DNA of 64,000 nucleotides from CAVSCD01 sp963726335 (GTDB lineage: Bacteria > Acidobacteriota > Aminicenantia > Aminicenantales > UBA8522). A program made the position numbers and the translations under genes. The notes below the pieces were generated by a model, which saw only the letters and a list, made by a program, of their open reading frames with translations, had not been told where the DNA came from and searched no databases. The stretch spans positions 128,304-192,303 of the forward strand of contig CAVSCD010000014.1 in assembly GCA_963726335.1 (NCBI GenBank). The letters run 5' to 3'. Of this stretch, positions 9,560 through 18,654 are shown in pieces. Every line of letters starts with the position of its first letter. Positions within the stretch are counted from its first letter, which is position 1.

Positions 9560-10960
9560 ATGTCGGAAAAACGAGACCTCGTCATCATCGGCGGCGGACC
9601 GGGAGGCTATATCGCGGCCCTCAAGGCCGCTCAACTGGGGCGGCGCGTTACCCTCATCGAGGAAGACCGGCTGGGCGGCACCTGCATGAACTGGGGGTGC
9701 ATCCCGACGAAATTTCTCCTCCACCAGACGGACCTCCTCGCCGAATGGAAGCGCAGCAGGAACATCGCCGGCTCACCCGCCGGACCGACGCTGGACTGGA
9801 AGCGGGTTCTGGAGGAGAAGCGGGCGGTCATCGACCGGCTCGTCCGGGGCGTGGAGTTCCTGCTGCAGCGCGCCAAGGTCGAGGTCGTCAAAGGCAGAGG
9901 ATCGCTCCGGAGCGGGCGCGAAATCCTCTGCCGGTCCGACGACGGCGAAAGGACTTTCGAGTTCGACCGGGCCATCCTGGCCGCGGGCAGCCGGCCCGCG
10001 GCGCTGCCGTTCCTGAAGCCGAACGGGACCGAGATCATCACCCATATCGAAGCCCTGGAGCTCGAGACCGCGCCGCGCTCGCTGATCGTGGCCGGGGCCG
10101 GGGCGGTCGGGCTCGAGTTCGGCGTGATCTTCTCCCGTCTGGGGACCGACGTCACGGTCCTCGAGATGATGCCGGCCATCCTCCCGGGCATGGACAGGCA
10201 GATGGCCATGAGGCTCGAGAGGCTGCTTAAGAAGCAGGGTCTCAAGATCCTGACCGGCATGCGGATCGAGGCCGGCTCGCTCGAGGGCGGCGGCGTCCGC
10301 CTCCGGGGCACGAGTCTGAAGACGCAGGAGCCGTTCGAGTATGCCGCCGAGAAGGTCCTGCTGGCCACGGGCCGGAAGCCGAATTCCGAGGGGCTCCTGG
10401 ACGGGACGGCGGACTTCCTCGACCGGGCCGGGTTTGTCCGCGTGTCGAGCCGGCTCGAGACTTCCGTCCCCGGGGTTTACGCGATCGGCGACCTGATCGG
10501 CGGCAAGCTCCTTGCCCACAAGGCCGAGCATGAGGGGATCGTGGCCGCGGAGAACGCCGCGGGCGGAGCCGCGGAGATGGCCTACAACGCGCTCCCCATG
10601 TCGGTCTTCACCGAACCGGAGTTCGCCGCGGTGGGCCTGACGGATGAGGAAGCTAAGGAGCAGGGGATAGAGACTCGGACGGGGATCTACATGCTCCAGG
10701 CGAACGGCCGCGCCGTCGCCTTGGACAGCGTCGACGGGATGATCAAGGTCATCGCGGGTCCGGACGGCCGGATCATCGGTGCCCACATCCTGGCGCCTTT
10801 CGCGAGCGAGACGATCTCGGAAGTCACGCTGGCCGTCCGCAAAGGCCTCTCCCTCGCCGACATCGGCGAGACCGTGCACGTCCACCCGACCATCTCCGAG
10901 GGGATCATGGAGGCCTCGCTCAAGGCCGAGCGGAAGGCCGTCCGGATTTTGAATGAATGA
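9560..10960 (+). CDS. lpdA: Dihydrolipoyl dehydrogenase
   Basis: Flavoprotein that reoxidises dihydrolipoamide of 2-oxoacid dehydrogenase or glycine-cleavage complexes with NAD+. The 466-residue protein begins MSEKRDLVIIGGGPGGYIAA, the FAD-binding GxGxxG, and contains the redox disulfide motif GGTCMNWGCIPTK. A second dinucleotide fold (AGAGAVGLEFG), the FAD motif GVYAIGDLIGG and the dimer-interface His-Glu pair HVHPTISE follow. I chose ATG 9560 because it follows GAGGAGG and a promoter; the frame is open further upstream. No lipoamide-dependent E1/E2 genes are next to it. It converges on the sulfatase-fold gene with only six bases between them. Confidence 0.93.
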   Translation: MSEKRDLVIIGGGPGGYIAALKAAQLGRRVTLIEEDRLGGTCMNWGCIPTKFLLHQTDLLAEWKRSRNIAGSPAGPTLDWKRVLEEKRAVIDRLVRGVEFLLQRAKVEVVKGRGSLRSGREILCRSDDGERTFEFDRAILAAGSRPAALPFLKPNGTEIITHIEALELETAPRSLIVAGAGAVGLEFGVIFSRLGTDVTVLEMMPAILPGMDRQMAMRLERLLKKQGLKILTGMRIEAGSLEGGGVRLRGTSLKTQEPFEYAAEKVLLATGRKPNSEGLLDGTADFLDRAGFVRVSSRLETSVPGVYAIGDLIGGKLLAHKAEHEGIVAAENAAGGAAEMAYNALPMSVFTEPEFAAVGLTDEEAKEQGIETRTGIYMLQANGRAVALDSVDGMIKVIAGPDGRIIGAHILAPFASETISEVTLAVRKGLSLADIGETVHVHPTISEGIMEASLKAERKAVRILNE

Positions 10961-10966
10961 ACCCGG

Positions 10967-12571
10967 CTAGCGGATGTAGCCGAGCGCCCGGAGCATTTCC
11001 TTCGTCTGATCGTCGATCTGGATGTCCTGTTTGGCGCTGAGGACGCCGCGGGCGAATTCCTCGAGCCGCCGGCGCAGCGCCGCCGCTTCGGGAGCGGAGC
11101 TGTCCCGGGGATAGACGTCGTTTTTCTCTCCGGGATCCTGCTCCAGGTTATAGAGCTCGAGTTGATTCTTCTCGGGCGTGAAGATCATGTGCCAGGGCGG
11201 GGCCAGCAGCCCGAACCGGTCTTGGTAAGCCTCGGGTTTGTAGGTTTCCTCGAAAAAGCCCGCGTCCTTGTTTTTCGCGGGCCGGAAAACGTTCCTTCCC
11301 CGGAAGCTCGCCGGCGGCTTGAACCCCATCATCCCGGCGGCCGTCGGCGCGACATCGAGCAGGTTCACGACGTCGTGGCGCGTCTCCCCCTTGCCGGAGG
11401 ACATCGCCCGCTTGACGACGAACGGGACCCTCGTATAAACGCCGTAGAGAAAATGGACATGGCCGACATGCGGGTCCCCGAAATCGTTGTGGTACTCGCC
11501 CAGGCCCTCGCCGTGGTCGCCGACGAGAAGGACGGCCGTCCGATCGTAAAGTCCGAGTTCGCGGAGCTTGACCCACAGCTTTCCGATCTCGCCGTCCATG
11601 TATTCGACCTCTCTTCCGTAGCTGGTCCTCGCCGCATCGACGGAGAGCAGCGGCTTGCCGCGGAAGGTGAACCGGACGGTCTTCAACCCGGCCATGTTGT
11701 CGATGGCCACGGAGCTGTCGCCCTTGAAAAAATAGACGTTGTCCGGGCGCCGGACGTACCATCCACTCCGGAAGTCCGCCTCGAGCGTGCCGGCCGTCAG
11801 GGGAGGTGAGAAGTCGACGAGGTCGAGACGGCCGAGGAAGTGATCGGGGTTCGGGTCGAAGGCGTTCGCGAACTCGAACCGGAGCTCGTTCCGGCCGGGC
11901 TTGAGGTTCAGGGTGACTTCGTTGAGGGTATAGGTCTGAAGACTGGTTTCGGCGATCGGCTCGCCGTTCAAATACAGCGTCAGGTCCTTGGGGGCGTTGG
12001 GCGCCGCATAGGGGTCGTGAGGGTCGGAGTAGTGGACCCAGAGGAAGAACGGCCGGTCCCTGTTCCCTTCGAGCCAGGGGAAGACCCGGGCGTTGACCTC
12101 GCCGGCGGTCAGGTACCAGCGGTCCGCGGGAAAGTCGTCCTCGTAGGTTCCGAAGCCCTGGTCGAGCCCGTAGCCCGCGGCGAGCACCCCGAGAGAGACA
12201 AAGGCCCCGGTCGAGTAGCCGGCCTTGCGGAACACGTTGGCCAGGGAGGGACGGGAGCGCCTGAACCCGACCTTCTGCCCGTTATTGTAGTTCCTGACCT
12301 CGGACGGCGGCTGAGAGAAAAAGATCGAGGCATGGGCCGGCATGGTGATGGGGACCGGGCTGTAGGCGTTCTGGAAGAGGACCCCGTCGCGGGCCAGGGC
12401 GTCGATGCTGGGGGTCGCGGCGCGTCCGCCGTAGGCGCCGATATAGTCGGCGCGCTGGGTATCGAGCGTGATGAGGATGAAGTTATCCGGACTCGGACCG
12501 CGGCCGCAGCCCGCCGCCGCAACAGCGGCCAGCAGTCCCGGCAACATCCTGAGCCAGCGTGAGTTCTTCAT
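10967..12571 (-). CDS. Sulfatase-fold (alkaline phosphatase superfamily) lipoprotein
   Basis: A 534-residue protein starting at ATG 12571, with a lipoprotein signal (LPGLLAAVAAAGC). The core shows superfamily metal-site motifs: ITLDTQRADYIGAYGG near the start, GDHGEGLGEY and HVGHVHFLYG towards the C-terminus. An insertion around residues 200-310 looks like a carbohydrate-binding beta-sandwich. The nucleophile segment reads VPITMPAHASIF; true sulfatases have Cys or Ser there (CxPSR) for formylglycine, so this protein has Thr in that place, as in many phosphoester/phosphotransfer members. I therefore call it sulfatase-fold, not a proven sulfatase. It is divergent from nuoA. Confidence 0.82.
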   Translation of the reverse strand: MKNSRWLRMLPGLLAAVAAAGCGRGPSPDNFILITLDTQRADYIGAYGGRAATPSIDALARDGVLFQNAYSPVPITMPAHASIFFSQPPSEVRNYNNGQKVGFRRSRPSLANVFRKAGYSTGAFVSLGVLAAGYGLDQGFGTYEDDFPADRWYLTAGEVNARVFPWLEGNRDRPFFLWVHYSDPHDPYAAPNAPKDLTLYLNGEPIAETSLQTYTLNEVTLNLKPGRNELRFEFANAFDPNPDHFLGRLDLVDFSPPLTAGTLEADFRSGWYVRRPDNVYFFKGDSSVAIDNMAGLKTVRFTFRGKPLLSVDAARTSYGREVEYMDGEIGKLWVKLRELGLYDRTAVLLVGDHGEGLGEYHNDFGDPHVGHVHFLYGVYTRVPFVVKRAMSSGKGETRHDVVNLLDVAPTAAGMMGFKPPASFRGRNVFRPAKNKDAGFFEETYKPEAYQDRFGLLAPPWHMIFTPEKNQLELYNLEQDPGEKNDVYPRDSSAPEAAALRRRLEEFARGVLSAKQDIQIDDQTKEMLRALGYIR

Positions 12572-12659
12572 GGTATCGGCCGAGCAGGTTTTAAAATCGT
12601 CCCGGAGGCGGCGCTCTTGACGCGTCATTATCGAAAATATCGCGGAATTTGTCAAAAGT

Positions 12660-12688
12660 TTGCAGATTTCCGGGCGTTTGGTTAAAAT
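12660..12688 (+). promoter_or_regulatory. Probable promoter of the nuo operon
   Basis: TTGCAG at 12660-12665 and TAAAAT at 12683-12688, 17 bases apart, precede the AAGGAG site and GTG start of nuoA. Nothing else in the 148-base gap to the divergent gene looks like a better promoter. Confidence 0.5.
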
Positions 12689-12719
12689 AAAATCTGCCGT
12701 TCGTCAATTAAGGAGTGAC

Positions 12720-13064
12720 GTGGTCGAGTTGGCGCTGGTGTTCCTGATCTTCGGTGGGCTGGGACTCATCCTCCTCTCGATGAACAAGCTGCTGGGGCCG
12801 TCCCGGACCAACCCGGCCAAGGAGCAGCCTTTCGAATGCGGCAGCCCGTATCTCCAGAAGGGGATCAACCCCTTTCCCGTCAAGTTCTATCTTGTCGCTT
12901 TCATCTTTCTTCTCTTCGATATCGAGGTCGTCTTTTTCTTTCCCTGGGCGCTGGTGTTCAAGGAGATGATCGGGCCGGGGCTGGCGATCATGGCCGCGTA
13001 CCTGGTGGTCCTGGTCCTGGGCTTGATCTACGCCTGGAAAAAGGGCGCCTTCGAGTGGGAGTGA
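12720..13064 (+). CDS. nuoA: NADH-quinone oxidoreductase subunit A
   Basis: Small membrane subunit of complex I, at the interface of membrane and peripheral arms. I start it at GTG 12720, after AAGGAG, giving 114 residues, the usual length; the open frame beginning at 12660 would add 20 residues without a ribosome site. Three membrane helices are visible, with the conserved FECGSPYLQKG loop containing the ND3-type cysteine and the FDIEVVFFFPWA motif. First gene of the nuoABCDEFGHI run. Confidence 0.93.
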   Translation: MVELALVFLIFGGLGLILLSMNKLLGPSRTNPAKEQPFECGSPYLQKGINPFPVKFYLVAFIFLLFDIEVVFFFPWALVFKEMIGPGLAIMAAYLVVLVLGLIYAWKKGAFEWE

Positions 13065-13076
13065 GCCCGACGCGTC

Positions 13077-13580
13077 ATGGTTGAAGTCAAAAGGAAGCAG
13101 CCTCCGGCCGGGCAGTTCATCACGACGCAGTTCAATTCCCTTCTCGGCTGGGCGCGCAAGTACTCGCTGTTCCACTATCCCTTCGTCACCGCCTGCTGCG
13201 GCATGGAGTACATGTCGACGGCCTGCGCCCATTTCGACATCGACCGGTTCGGCGCCGGCTGGACGCGGTTCTCGCCGCGGCAGTCGGACATGCTGCTCGT
13301 CGTGGGCACGGTGACCCAGAAGCTGGCGCCGGTGCTGCGCACGGTGTACGACCAGATGACCGAGCCCAAGTGGGTCATCGCCTTCGGCACCTGCACCGTG
13401 AGCGGGGGCATCTACGACAACTACGCGGTCGTCCAGGGGATCGACCAGATCATTCCGGTGGACGTGTATATCCCGGGCTGTCCCCCCCGTCCCGAAATGG
13501 TGCTCGACGGGCTCCTCAAGCTCCAGGACAAGATCCAGCACCAGGAGCAGGATTGGCGATGGAAAAAGAAAAAGTCCTGA
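13077..13580 (+). CDS. nuoB: NADH-quinone oxidoreductase subunit B
   Basis: Carries the terminal 4Fe-4S cluster N2 that hands electrons to quinone. In the 167-residue protein, the tandem cysteines are in TACCGMEYM, and the other ligands are in GTCTVSGG and YIPGCPPRPE. The quinone-site neighbourhood HFDIDRFGAGWTRFSPRQSD is intact. It begins 12 bases after nuoA and its end overlaps the start of nuoC by 22 bases. Confidence 0.96.
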   Translation: MVEVKRKQPPAGQFITTQFNSLLGWARKYSLFHYPFVTACCGMEYMSTACAHFDIDRFGAGWTRFSPRQSDMLLVVGTVTQKLAPVLRTVYDQMTEPKWVIAFGTCTVSGGIYDNYAVVQGIDQIIPVDVYIPGCPPRPEMVLDGLLKLQDKIQHQEQDWRWKKKKS

Positions 13581-14038
13581 CCCTCCTCGGTCGGCGGTTT
13601 CCCGGCAGGGTCCGGGAGGTCCCGGGATCACCGGGCGACGACGTCGCGGCCATCGACCGGCAGGACCTCCTCGAGGTGGCCGGTTTTCTGAAGACGCCGC
13701 CGCAGGACTTCTCCATGCTCCTCGATCTGACCTGCGTGGACCATGCGCCCGGGCGGCCCCGGTTCGAGATGGTCTACCACTTTTTCTCGCTCTCCGACTC
13801 CCGGCGGCTCCGGCTCAAAGTCCGGCTGGAGGAGAGCGACCTCAAGATCGCCTCGCTGGCGTCCCTCTGGAAGAACGCCGACTGGCTGGAGCGGGAAGTG
13901 TTCGACCTTTTCGGCGTCGAGTTCGAGGGCCATCCCAACCTCCGCCGCCTCTTCATGTACGATGGTTTCGAGGGGCATCCGTTGCGCAAGGATTATCCGT
14001 TGCGCAAACGGCAGCCCATCATCCGGATGAGGGAGTGA
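13559..14038 (+). CDS. nuoC: NADH-quinone oxidoreductase subunit C
   Basis: The 30-kDa peripheral subunit, 159 residues from ATG 13559 (MEKEKVLTLLGRRF) with AGGAG upstream. The start lies inside nuoB; the frame is open further upstream but that stretch is the shadow of nuoB. Signature segments are WLEREVFDLFGVEFEGHPNL and LRKDYPLRKRQP. NuoC and NuoD are separate here, not fused as in E. coli. Confidence 0.94.
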   Translation: MEKEKVLTLLGRRFPGRVREVPGSPGDDVAAIDRQDLLEVAGFLKTPPQDFSMLLDLTCVDHAPGRPRFEMVYHFFSLSDSRRLRLKVRLEESDLKIASLASLWKNADWLEREVFDLFGVEFEGHPNLRRLFMYDGFEGHPLRKDYPLRKRQPIIRMRE

Positions 14039-14039
14039 T

Positions 14040-15365
14040 ATGCCGACGAGGCTCGAACAGCAGGCGCGGCCGGACACGATGCTCATCAACATGGGCCCAT
14101 CCCATCCCGCCATGCACGGCACGATCCGCGTCATGCTCGAGCTCGACGGCGAGCGGATCCTGAATTCCGAGGTCGAGGTGGGCTACCTCCACCGGGCCTT
14201 CGAGAAGACCTGCGAGAATAAAACCTACTTCAACCTGCTCATCTACACCGACCGGCTGAACTACGTCTCGCCGCTCATCAACAACCTCGGATACGCGATG
14301 ACCATGGAGAAGATGCTCGGCCTGGAGATCCCCGAGCGCGCCCAGTACATCCGGATCATCATGAGCGAGCTCTCCCGCGTCTCCGACCACTTGACCTGCC
14401 TGGCGGCGATGGCCATGGAATCCGGCGCCTTCACCGCGTTTCTCTACAAGATGAAGGCCCGTGAGTTTCTCTGGGACGTGATCGAACAGACGACGGGCGC
14501 CCGGATGACGACATCCTACATCCGGATCGGCGGCGTCCGGGCCGACCTCCATCGGGATTTCGACTCGACCCTGAAAAAAGGCCTCCGCGAAACGCGGGCG
14601 GTGCTCAAGGACGTCCACGGGCTTCTCGACAAAAACAAGATCTTCTTGAACAGGACGAGGGACGTCGGCGTCATATCGAGGGAGGACGCCGTGGCCTACG
14701 GCTGGACCGGGCCGTGCCTGCGCTCGACAGGCGTCTCCTACGACGTCCGCAAGGCCTTCCCTTACAGCCGTTATGACCAAATGGATTTCGAGGTCCCCCT
14801 GGGCGAAAGAGGGGACAACTACGACCGGTACATGGTCAGGATGAAGGAGATGGACCAGAGCCTGCGGATCATCGAGCAGGCCGCCGCCCGGCTGCCGGGG
14901 ACGGCCGGGGAGTTCATCGTCGGCGGGGTCGAGCCGGCGGCGGCGATCCGCGACTCCCGCCGACTGCGGGTCCGCGAGGACATCCGGCTCTCCCCGAACC
15001 TCGAGGGCTCGGAGAAGCCGCGGCTCGCCGGTATCCTGACCCCTTCTTCCGGCTGCGCGGTCCCTTCCAAGGAAGACACCTACACCTCGATCGAGGGGCT
15101 GATCCGGCACTTCAAGTTCTTCATGAAAGGCCACGGCATCCGGCCCCCCAAAGGCGATGTCTACTTTTCCGTCGAGGGCGGGAACGGCGAGCTTGGCTAC
15201 TACATCGTCTCGGACGGGACGGACCGCCCCTGGCGGCTGCATCTTCGAGCGCCCTGCTTTCACATCGTCGCCGCCCTGGAGCAGCTCATCAAGGGCCGCT
15301 ACGTTGCCGACGTGATCCCGACTTTCGGGTCGATGAATATGATCGGAGGAGAGCTCGACCGATGA
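14040..15365 (+). CDS. nuoD: NADH-quinone oxidoreductase subunit D
   Basis: The 49-kDa subunit that forms the quinone cavity with NuoB. It has 441 residues, somewhat longer than the typical 390-420. MLINMGPSHPAMHGTIRVML carries the conserved quinone-binding His region, followed by EVGYLHRAFEK and, near the end, FGSMNMIGGELDR. ATG follows GGGAGTG closely, one base after the nuoC stop, and the last four bases overlap nuoE. Confidence 0.96.
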   Translation: MPTRLEQQARPDTMLINMGPSHPAMHGTIRVMLELDGERILNSEVEVGYLHRAFEKTCENKTYFNLLIYTDRLNYVSPLINNLGYAMTMEKMLGLEIPERAQYIRIIMSELSRVSDHLTCLAAMAMESGAFTAFLYKMKAREFLWDVIEQTTGARMTTSYIRIGGVRADLHRDFDSTLKKGLRETRAVLKDVHGLLDKNKIFLNRTRDVGVISREDAVAYGWTGPCLRSTGVSYDVRKAFPYSRYDQMDFEVPLGERGDNYDRYMVRMKEMDQSLRIIEQAAARLPGTAGEFIVGGVEPAAAIRDSRRLRVREDIRLSPNLEGSEKPRLAGILTPSSGCAVPSKEDTYTSIEGLIRHFKFFMKGHGIRPPKGDVYFSVEGGNGELGYYIVSDGTDRPWRLHLRAPCFHIVAALEQLIKGRYVADVIPTFGSMNMIGGELDR

Positions 15366-15836
15366 GCCGGCCGTATTCGGATACGCTCCTCCGGAAGATC
15401 GACGAGCTGGCCTCCCGTTATCCGAAAAAGGAGGCGGCGCTCATCCCCGTGCTCCGTCTCGTCCAGGAGGAAGCCGGCTGCATCTCTCCCGACGAAGAGG
15501 AATTCGTCGCCCGGTCGCTCGGGCTCGAAAAGAATGCGGGTCCGCGAGGTGGTCACCTTCTACACGATGCTCACGCGCCGGCCGTTGGGCAAGTACCATA
15601 TCCAGGTCTGCGCCAACCTGAGCTGCTCGCTTCTCGGCTCGGCCGCGCTCCTTGATCATCTCCAGAAAAAGCTCGGCGTCGGGGTGGGGGAGACGAGCCC
15701 CGACCGGAAATTTACGCTGACCACCGTCGAATGCCTGGGCGCCTGCGACCAGGCCCCCTGCATGATGGTCAACACCGACTATTACACGAACCTGAGCCCG
15801 GCGGCGATCGACCGGATCCTGGCCGGGTTGGATTGA
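15362..15836 (+). pseudogene. nuoE: NADH-quinone oxidoreductase subunit E, one frameshift
   Basis: The 24-kDa 2Fe-2S subunit of the NADH-oxidising module. The first part (MSRPYSDTLLRKIDELASRY to SLGLEK) is in one frame and the rest (MRVREVVTFYTML onward) in another. One extra A in the run GAAAAGAATG near 15,530 accounts for the break; removing it gives a normal subunit of about 157 residues. The thioredoxin-like 2Fe-2S ligands are present as CANLSC and CLGACDQAPC. Everything around it is intact, so a sequencing or assembly indel is far more likely than a real pseudogene. Confidence 0.9.
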
Positions 15837-15840
15837 GGGA

Positions 15841-17082
15841 ATGGACGACAAGATCCTCACTCGGGACTTCGGCGCGGCCGACCTCAACGACTTGGGCGTT
15901 TACCTGAGCCGGGGCGGCTACGCGGCCGTCGGCAAGGCCCTGAAGATGCCGGCCCCCGAGGTCCTGTGCGAAGTGAAGACGGCGAATCTCCGCGGCCGGG
16001 GCGGGGCGGGATTCCCGGCCGGCGTCAAGTGGGGGTTCGTCCCGCAAAACCTGCCCGGTCCCAGGTATCTGTGCGTCAACGCCGACGAGGGGGAGCCGGG
16101 GACGTTCAAGGACCGCTATATCATGCTCCACAATCCCCACCTTCTCCTCGAGGGGATCGTCATCGCCTCTTACGCCGTGGGCATCCACACGGCGTATATC
16201 TACATCCGCGGCGAATATGAAACCGTCGCCCGGAGGCTGGAGACGGCCGTCGCCGACGCCCGCCTGAAGAACCTCCTGGGGAAAAACATCCTCGGGGCGG
16301 GGTTCGACCTCGACGTCTTCGTCCACCGCGGCGCGGGGGCCTACATCTGCGGCGAAGAGACGGCCCTGCTCGAGTCCCTGGAAGGCAAGCGGGGACATCC
16401 GCGGCTCAAGCCTCCGTTCCCGGCCGTCGTCGGGCTTTTCGGTGCGCCGACGGTCATCAACAACGTCGAGACCCTGGCCAACGTCCCGGCCATCATCCTG
16501 AACGGCGCGGACTGGTTCGTGAGGCAAGGGCTTCCCAAGGACGGCGGCACCCGGGTTTTCGGCGTCAGCGGAAAAGTCAACAAGCCCGGCATTTACGAGC
16601 TGCCCGTGGGGACCAGCTTGCGGTCTCTCATCGAGGAGCACGCGGGCGGGATGAGACCCGGCTGCGAGCTCAAGGCCGTGATCCCGGGCGGCCTCTCGGC
16701 CCCCATCCTGACTCCGGAGGAGATCGACCTGCCCATGGATTTCGATTCCCTGGCGGGCGCCGGGTCGATGCTGGGTTCGGCGGCGGTCATGGTCATCGAC
16801 CGGGAGATGCCCATGCTGGAAGTCCTCCGCATCACGGCCAGGTTCTATGCCCACGAATCCTGCGGACAATGTACTCCCTGCCGGATCGGGACGGCCTGGA
16901 TCGACAAGATCGTCACCCGGATGTCCGAGGGCCGCGGCCAGGCCGACGACATCGATACGATCGCCAGCCTGGCCGCGAACATCAAAGGCAAGACCGAGTG
17001 CCCGCTGGGGGACGCCGCGGCGCTGCCCATTCTCTCGATCTGCGCGAAATTTCGAAGGGAGCTGGAGCAGAGCCTTCGATGA
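15841..17082 (+). CDS. nuoF: NADH-quinone oxidoreductase subunit F
   Basis: The 51-kDa subunit that binds NADH, FMN and a 4Fe-4S cluster (N3). The 413 residues contain the NADH/FMN glycine-rich segment RGRGGAGFPAGVKWGF, CVNADEGEPGTFKDR, GAGAYICGEETAL and a SLBB-like region. The N3 cysteines are in SCGQCTPCRIGT, with the last ligand in TECPLGDAA. It ends 21 bases before nuoG. Confidence 0.96.
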   Translation: MDDKILTRDFGAADLNDLGVYLSRGGYAAVGKALKMPAPEVLCEVKTANLRGRGGAGFPAGVKWGFVPQNLPGPRYLCVNADEGEPGTFKDRYIMLHNPHLLLEGIVIASYAVGIHTAYIYIRGEYETVARRLETAVADARLKNLLGKNILGAGFDLDVFVHRGAGAYICGEETALLESLEGKRGHPRLKPPFPAVVGLFGAPTVINNVETLANVPAIILNGADWFVRQGLPKDGGTRVFGVSGKVNKPGIYELPVGTSLRSLIEEHAGGMRPGCELKAVIPGGLSAPILTPEEIDLPMDFDSLAGAGSMLGSAAVMVIDREMPMLEVLRITARFYAHESCGQCTPCRIGTAWIDKIVTRMSEGRGQADDIDTIASLAANIKGKTECPLGDAAALPILSICAKFRRELEQSLR

Positions 17083-17103
17083 TAAAGGGAAAGAGCTGAG
17101 CCC

Positions 17104-18651
17104 ATGGTCAAGCTGAGGATCGATGACCGGGACCTCGAGGCCAAGGAGGGCTCGACGATCCTCCGCGCGGCCGAGGCGTCCGGCATCGACATCCCCCATT
17201 TCTGCTACCACCCGGCCTTCGCTCCCGAGGGCAGCTGCCGGATGTGTCTCGTCGAGATCGAGGGCCTGCCCAAGCTCGAGCTCGCCTGTTCGACACCCGT
17301 GCGGGAAGGCCAGAAGATCCTGACGCGGAGCCCCAAGGTCGTCGAAGCGAGAAAGGCCGTCCTCGAGTTCCTGCTGGCCGAGCATCCCCTGGACTGCCCG
17401 ATCTGCGACAAGGCGGGGGAATGCCAGCTGCAGGATTACTATGACGAATACGGCCGCTTCGACAGCCGCCTGAAGGACGCCAAGGAGAAGCGGGAGAAAA
17501 AGGTGGCCATCGGGGACCAGCTCATCCTGGACCGCGAGCGCTGCGTCCTCTGCACCCGGTGCGTCCGCTTCCTGAAGGAGGTCACGGGGACCGGCGAACT
17601 CGGCGTCATCAACCGCGGCAATCATTCCGAGATCGACACCTGCGATTCCGAGAAGGTCGATAATAACTATACGGGCAATCTTGTCGATATCTGCCCCGTG
17701 GGCGCCATCACCGACGTTGATTTCCGGTTCAAGGCCCGGGTCTGGTTCCTGGAGCCCAAGGCGTCGATCTGTCCGCTCTGCGGCCGGGGCTGCAATATCT
17801 TCATCGACTCCCATCCGGGGTTTCCCCGGATCCTGCTGCCGCAGCGCGCTTACCGGGTCCGCCCCCGGGAAAACCCGGACGTCAACGGCCATTGGATCTG
17901 CGACTTCGGGCGGCGCAGCTATGCCTATCTCGACCGCGGCCGCCTGGACAAGCTGGTCCAGAAAAAGGGTGGACGGGAGACCGTGCTGACCCGGGAGAAG
18001 GCCACCCAGATCATCGCCGCCAAGATCCGCGGACTGCTCGACCTGAACAAGGCGCCGCGGATCGCGGTCGTCCTGAACACGACGCTCACGAACGAAGAGC
18101 TTTTCCTTGCGGACCGTGTCTTCCGGAAAGGACTCGGCCTGACGAAGATCTTCCTCGCCGACCCGCCCGAGGGGAAGGCCGACGGGTTGCTCCAGACGGC
18201 GGAACGGACCCCCAACCGGCGGGGCGCCGCGGCCATCGGCCCGTTCCCGGCCGTCCCCGCTCTCGAAGATCTGGCCGGCGGAGTCGATCTGCTTCTTCTT
18301 TTCGGACACTTTCTGGCGGCCCAAGCCACGGCCGGCGAGCTCAAGGCCGCCCTCGACAGGGTCGAGGCCAAGTATCTGTGGGCTTCGCACCGGAGCCCGC
18401 TCGACGAGCTCGTCGATATCGTCATCCCGACTCCGGTCATCGCCGAAAAAAGCGGCACTCTGACGAATGTCGAGGGGCGGGTGCAGTCGCTGTCGCCCGC
18501 GCTCGGTTTCTGCGCCGAAGGCGGGCCGGAGTGGCGGGTGCTCCTCGACCTGGCCGCGGAGCTCGGTATCGACCGCGCCGATTTCGAGGCCCTGGGCAGT
18601 CCGGCGGACATTCTGGCCGTGCTGAAAAAAGAGATCGCTTTCTTTGCGTAG
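17104..18651 (+). CDS. nuoG: NADH-quinone oxidoreductase subunit G (short form)
   Basis: Fe-S scaffold of the peripheral arm. Ligands fall in the expected order: 2Fe-2S at C34, C45, C48, C62; His-ligated 4Fe-4S at H94, C98, C101, C107; 4Fe-4S at C147, C150, C153, C197. Then C223, C226, C230 and C266 match the extra N7-type cluster found only in some bacteria. At 515 residues it is much shorter than the 780-900 residues of E. coli or Thermus NuoG, because the molybdopterin-type domain after residue 270 is reduced. The gene is intact and ends three bases before nuoH. Confidence 0.94.
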   Translation: MVKLRIDDRDLEAKEGSTILRAAEASGIDIPHFCYHPAFAPEGSCRMCLVEIEGLPKLELACSTPVREGQKILTRSPKVVEARKAVLEFLLAEHPLDCPICDKAGECQLQDYYDEYGRFDSRLKDAKEKREKKVAIGDQLILDRERCVLCTRCVRFLKEVTGTGELGVINRGNHSEIDTCDSEKVDNNYTGNLVDICPVGAITDVDFRFKARVWFLEPKASICPLCGRGCNIFIDSHPGFPRILLPQRAYRVRPRENPDVNGHWICDFGRRSYAYLDRGRLDKLVQKKGGRETVLTREKATQIIAAKIRGLLDLNKAPRIAVVLNTTLTNEELFLADRVFRKGLGLTKIFLADPPEGKADGLLQTAERTPNRRGAAAIGPFPAVPALEDLAGGVDLLLLFGHFLAAQATAGELKAALDRVEAKYLWASHRSPLDELVDIVIPTPVIAEKSGTLTNVEGRVQSLSPALGFCAEGGPEWRVLLDLAAELGIDRADFEALGSPADILAVLKKEIAFFA

Positions 18652-18654
18652 GAT

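Noticed and set aside
10967..12571. Calling the gene an arylsulfatase
   Set aside because: The Cys/Ser needed for formylglycine is replaced by Thr in the expected place, so the activity cannot be claimed.
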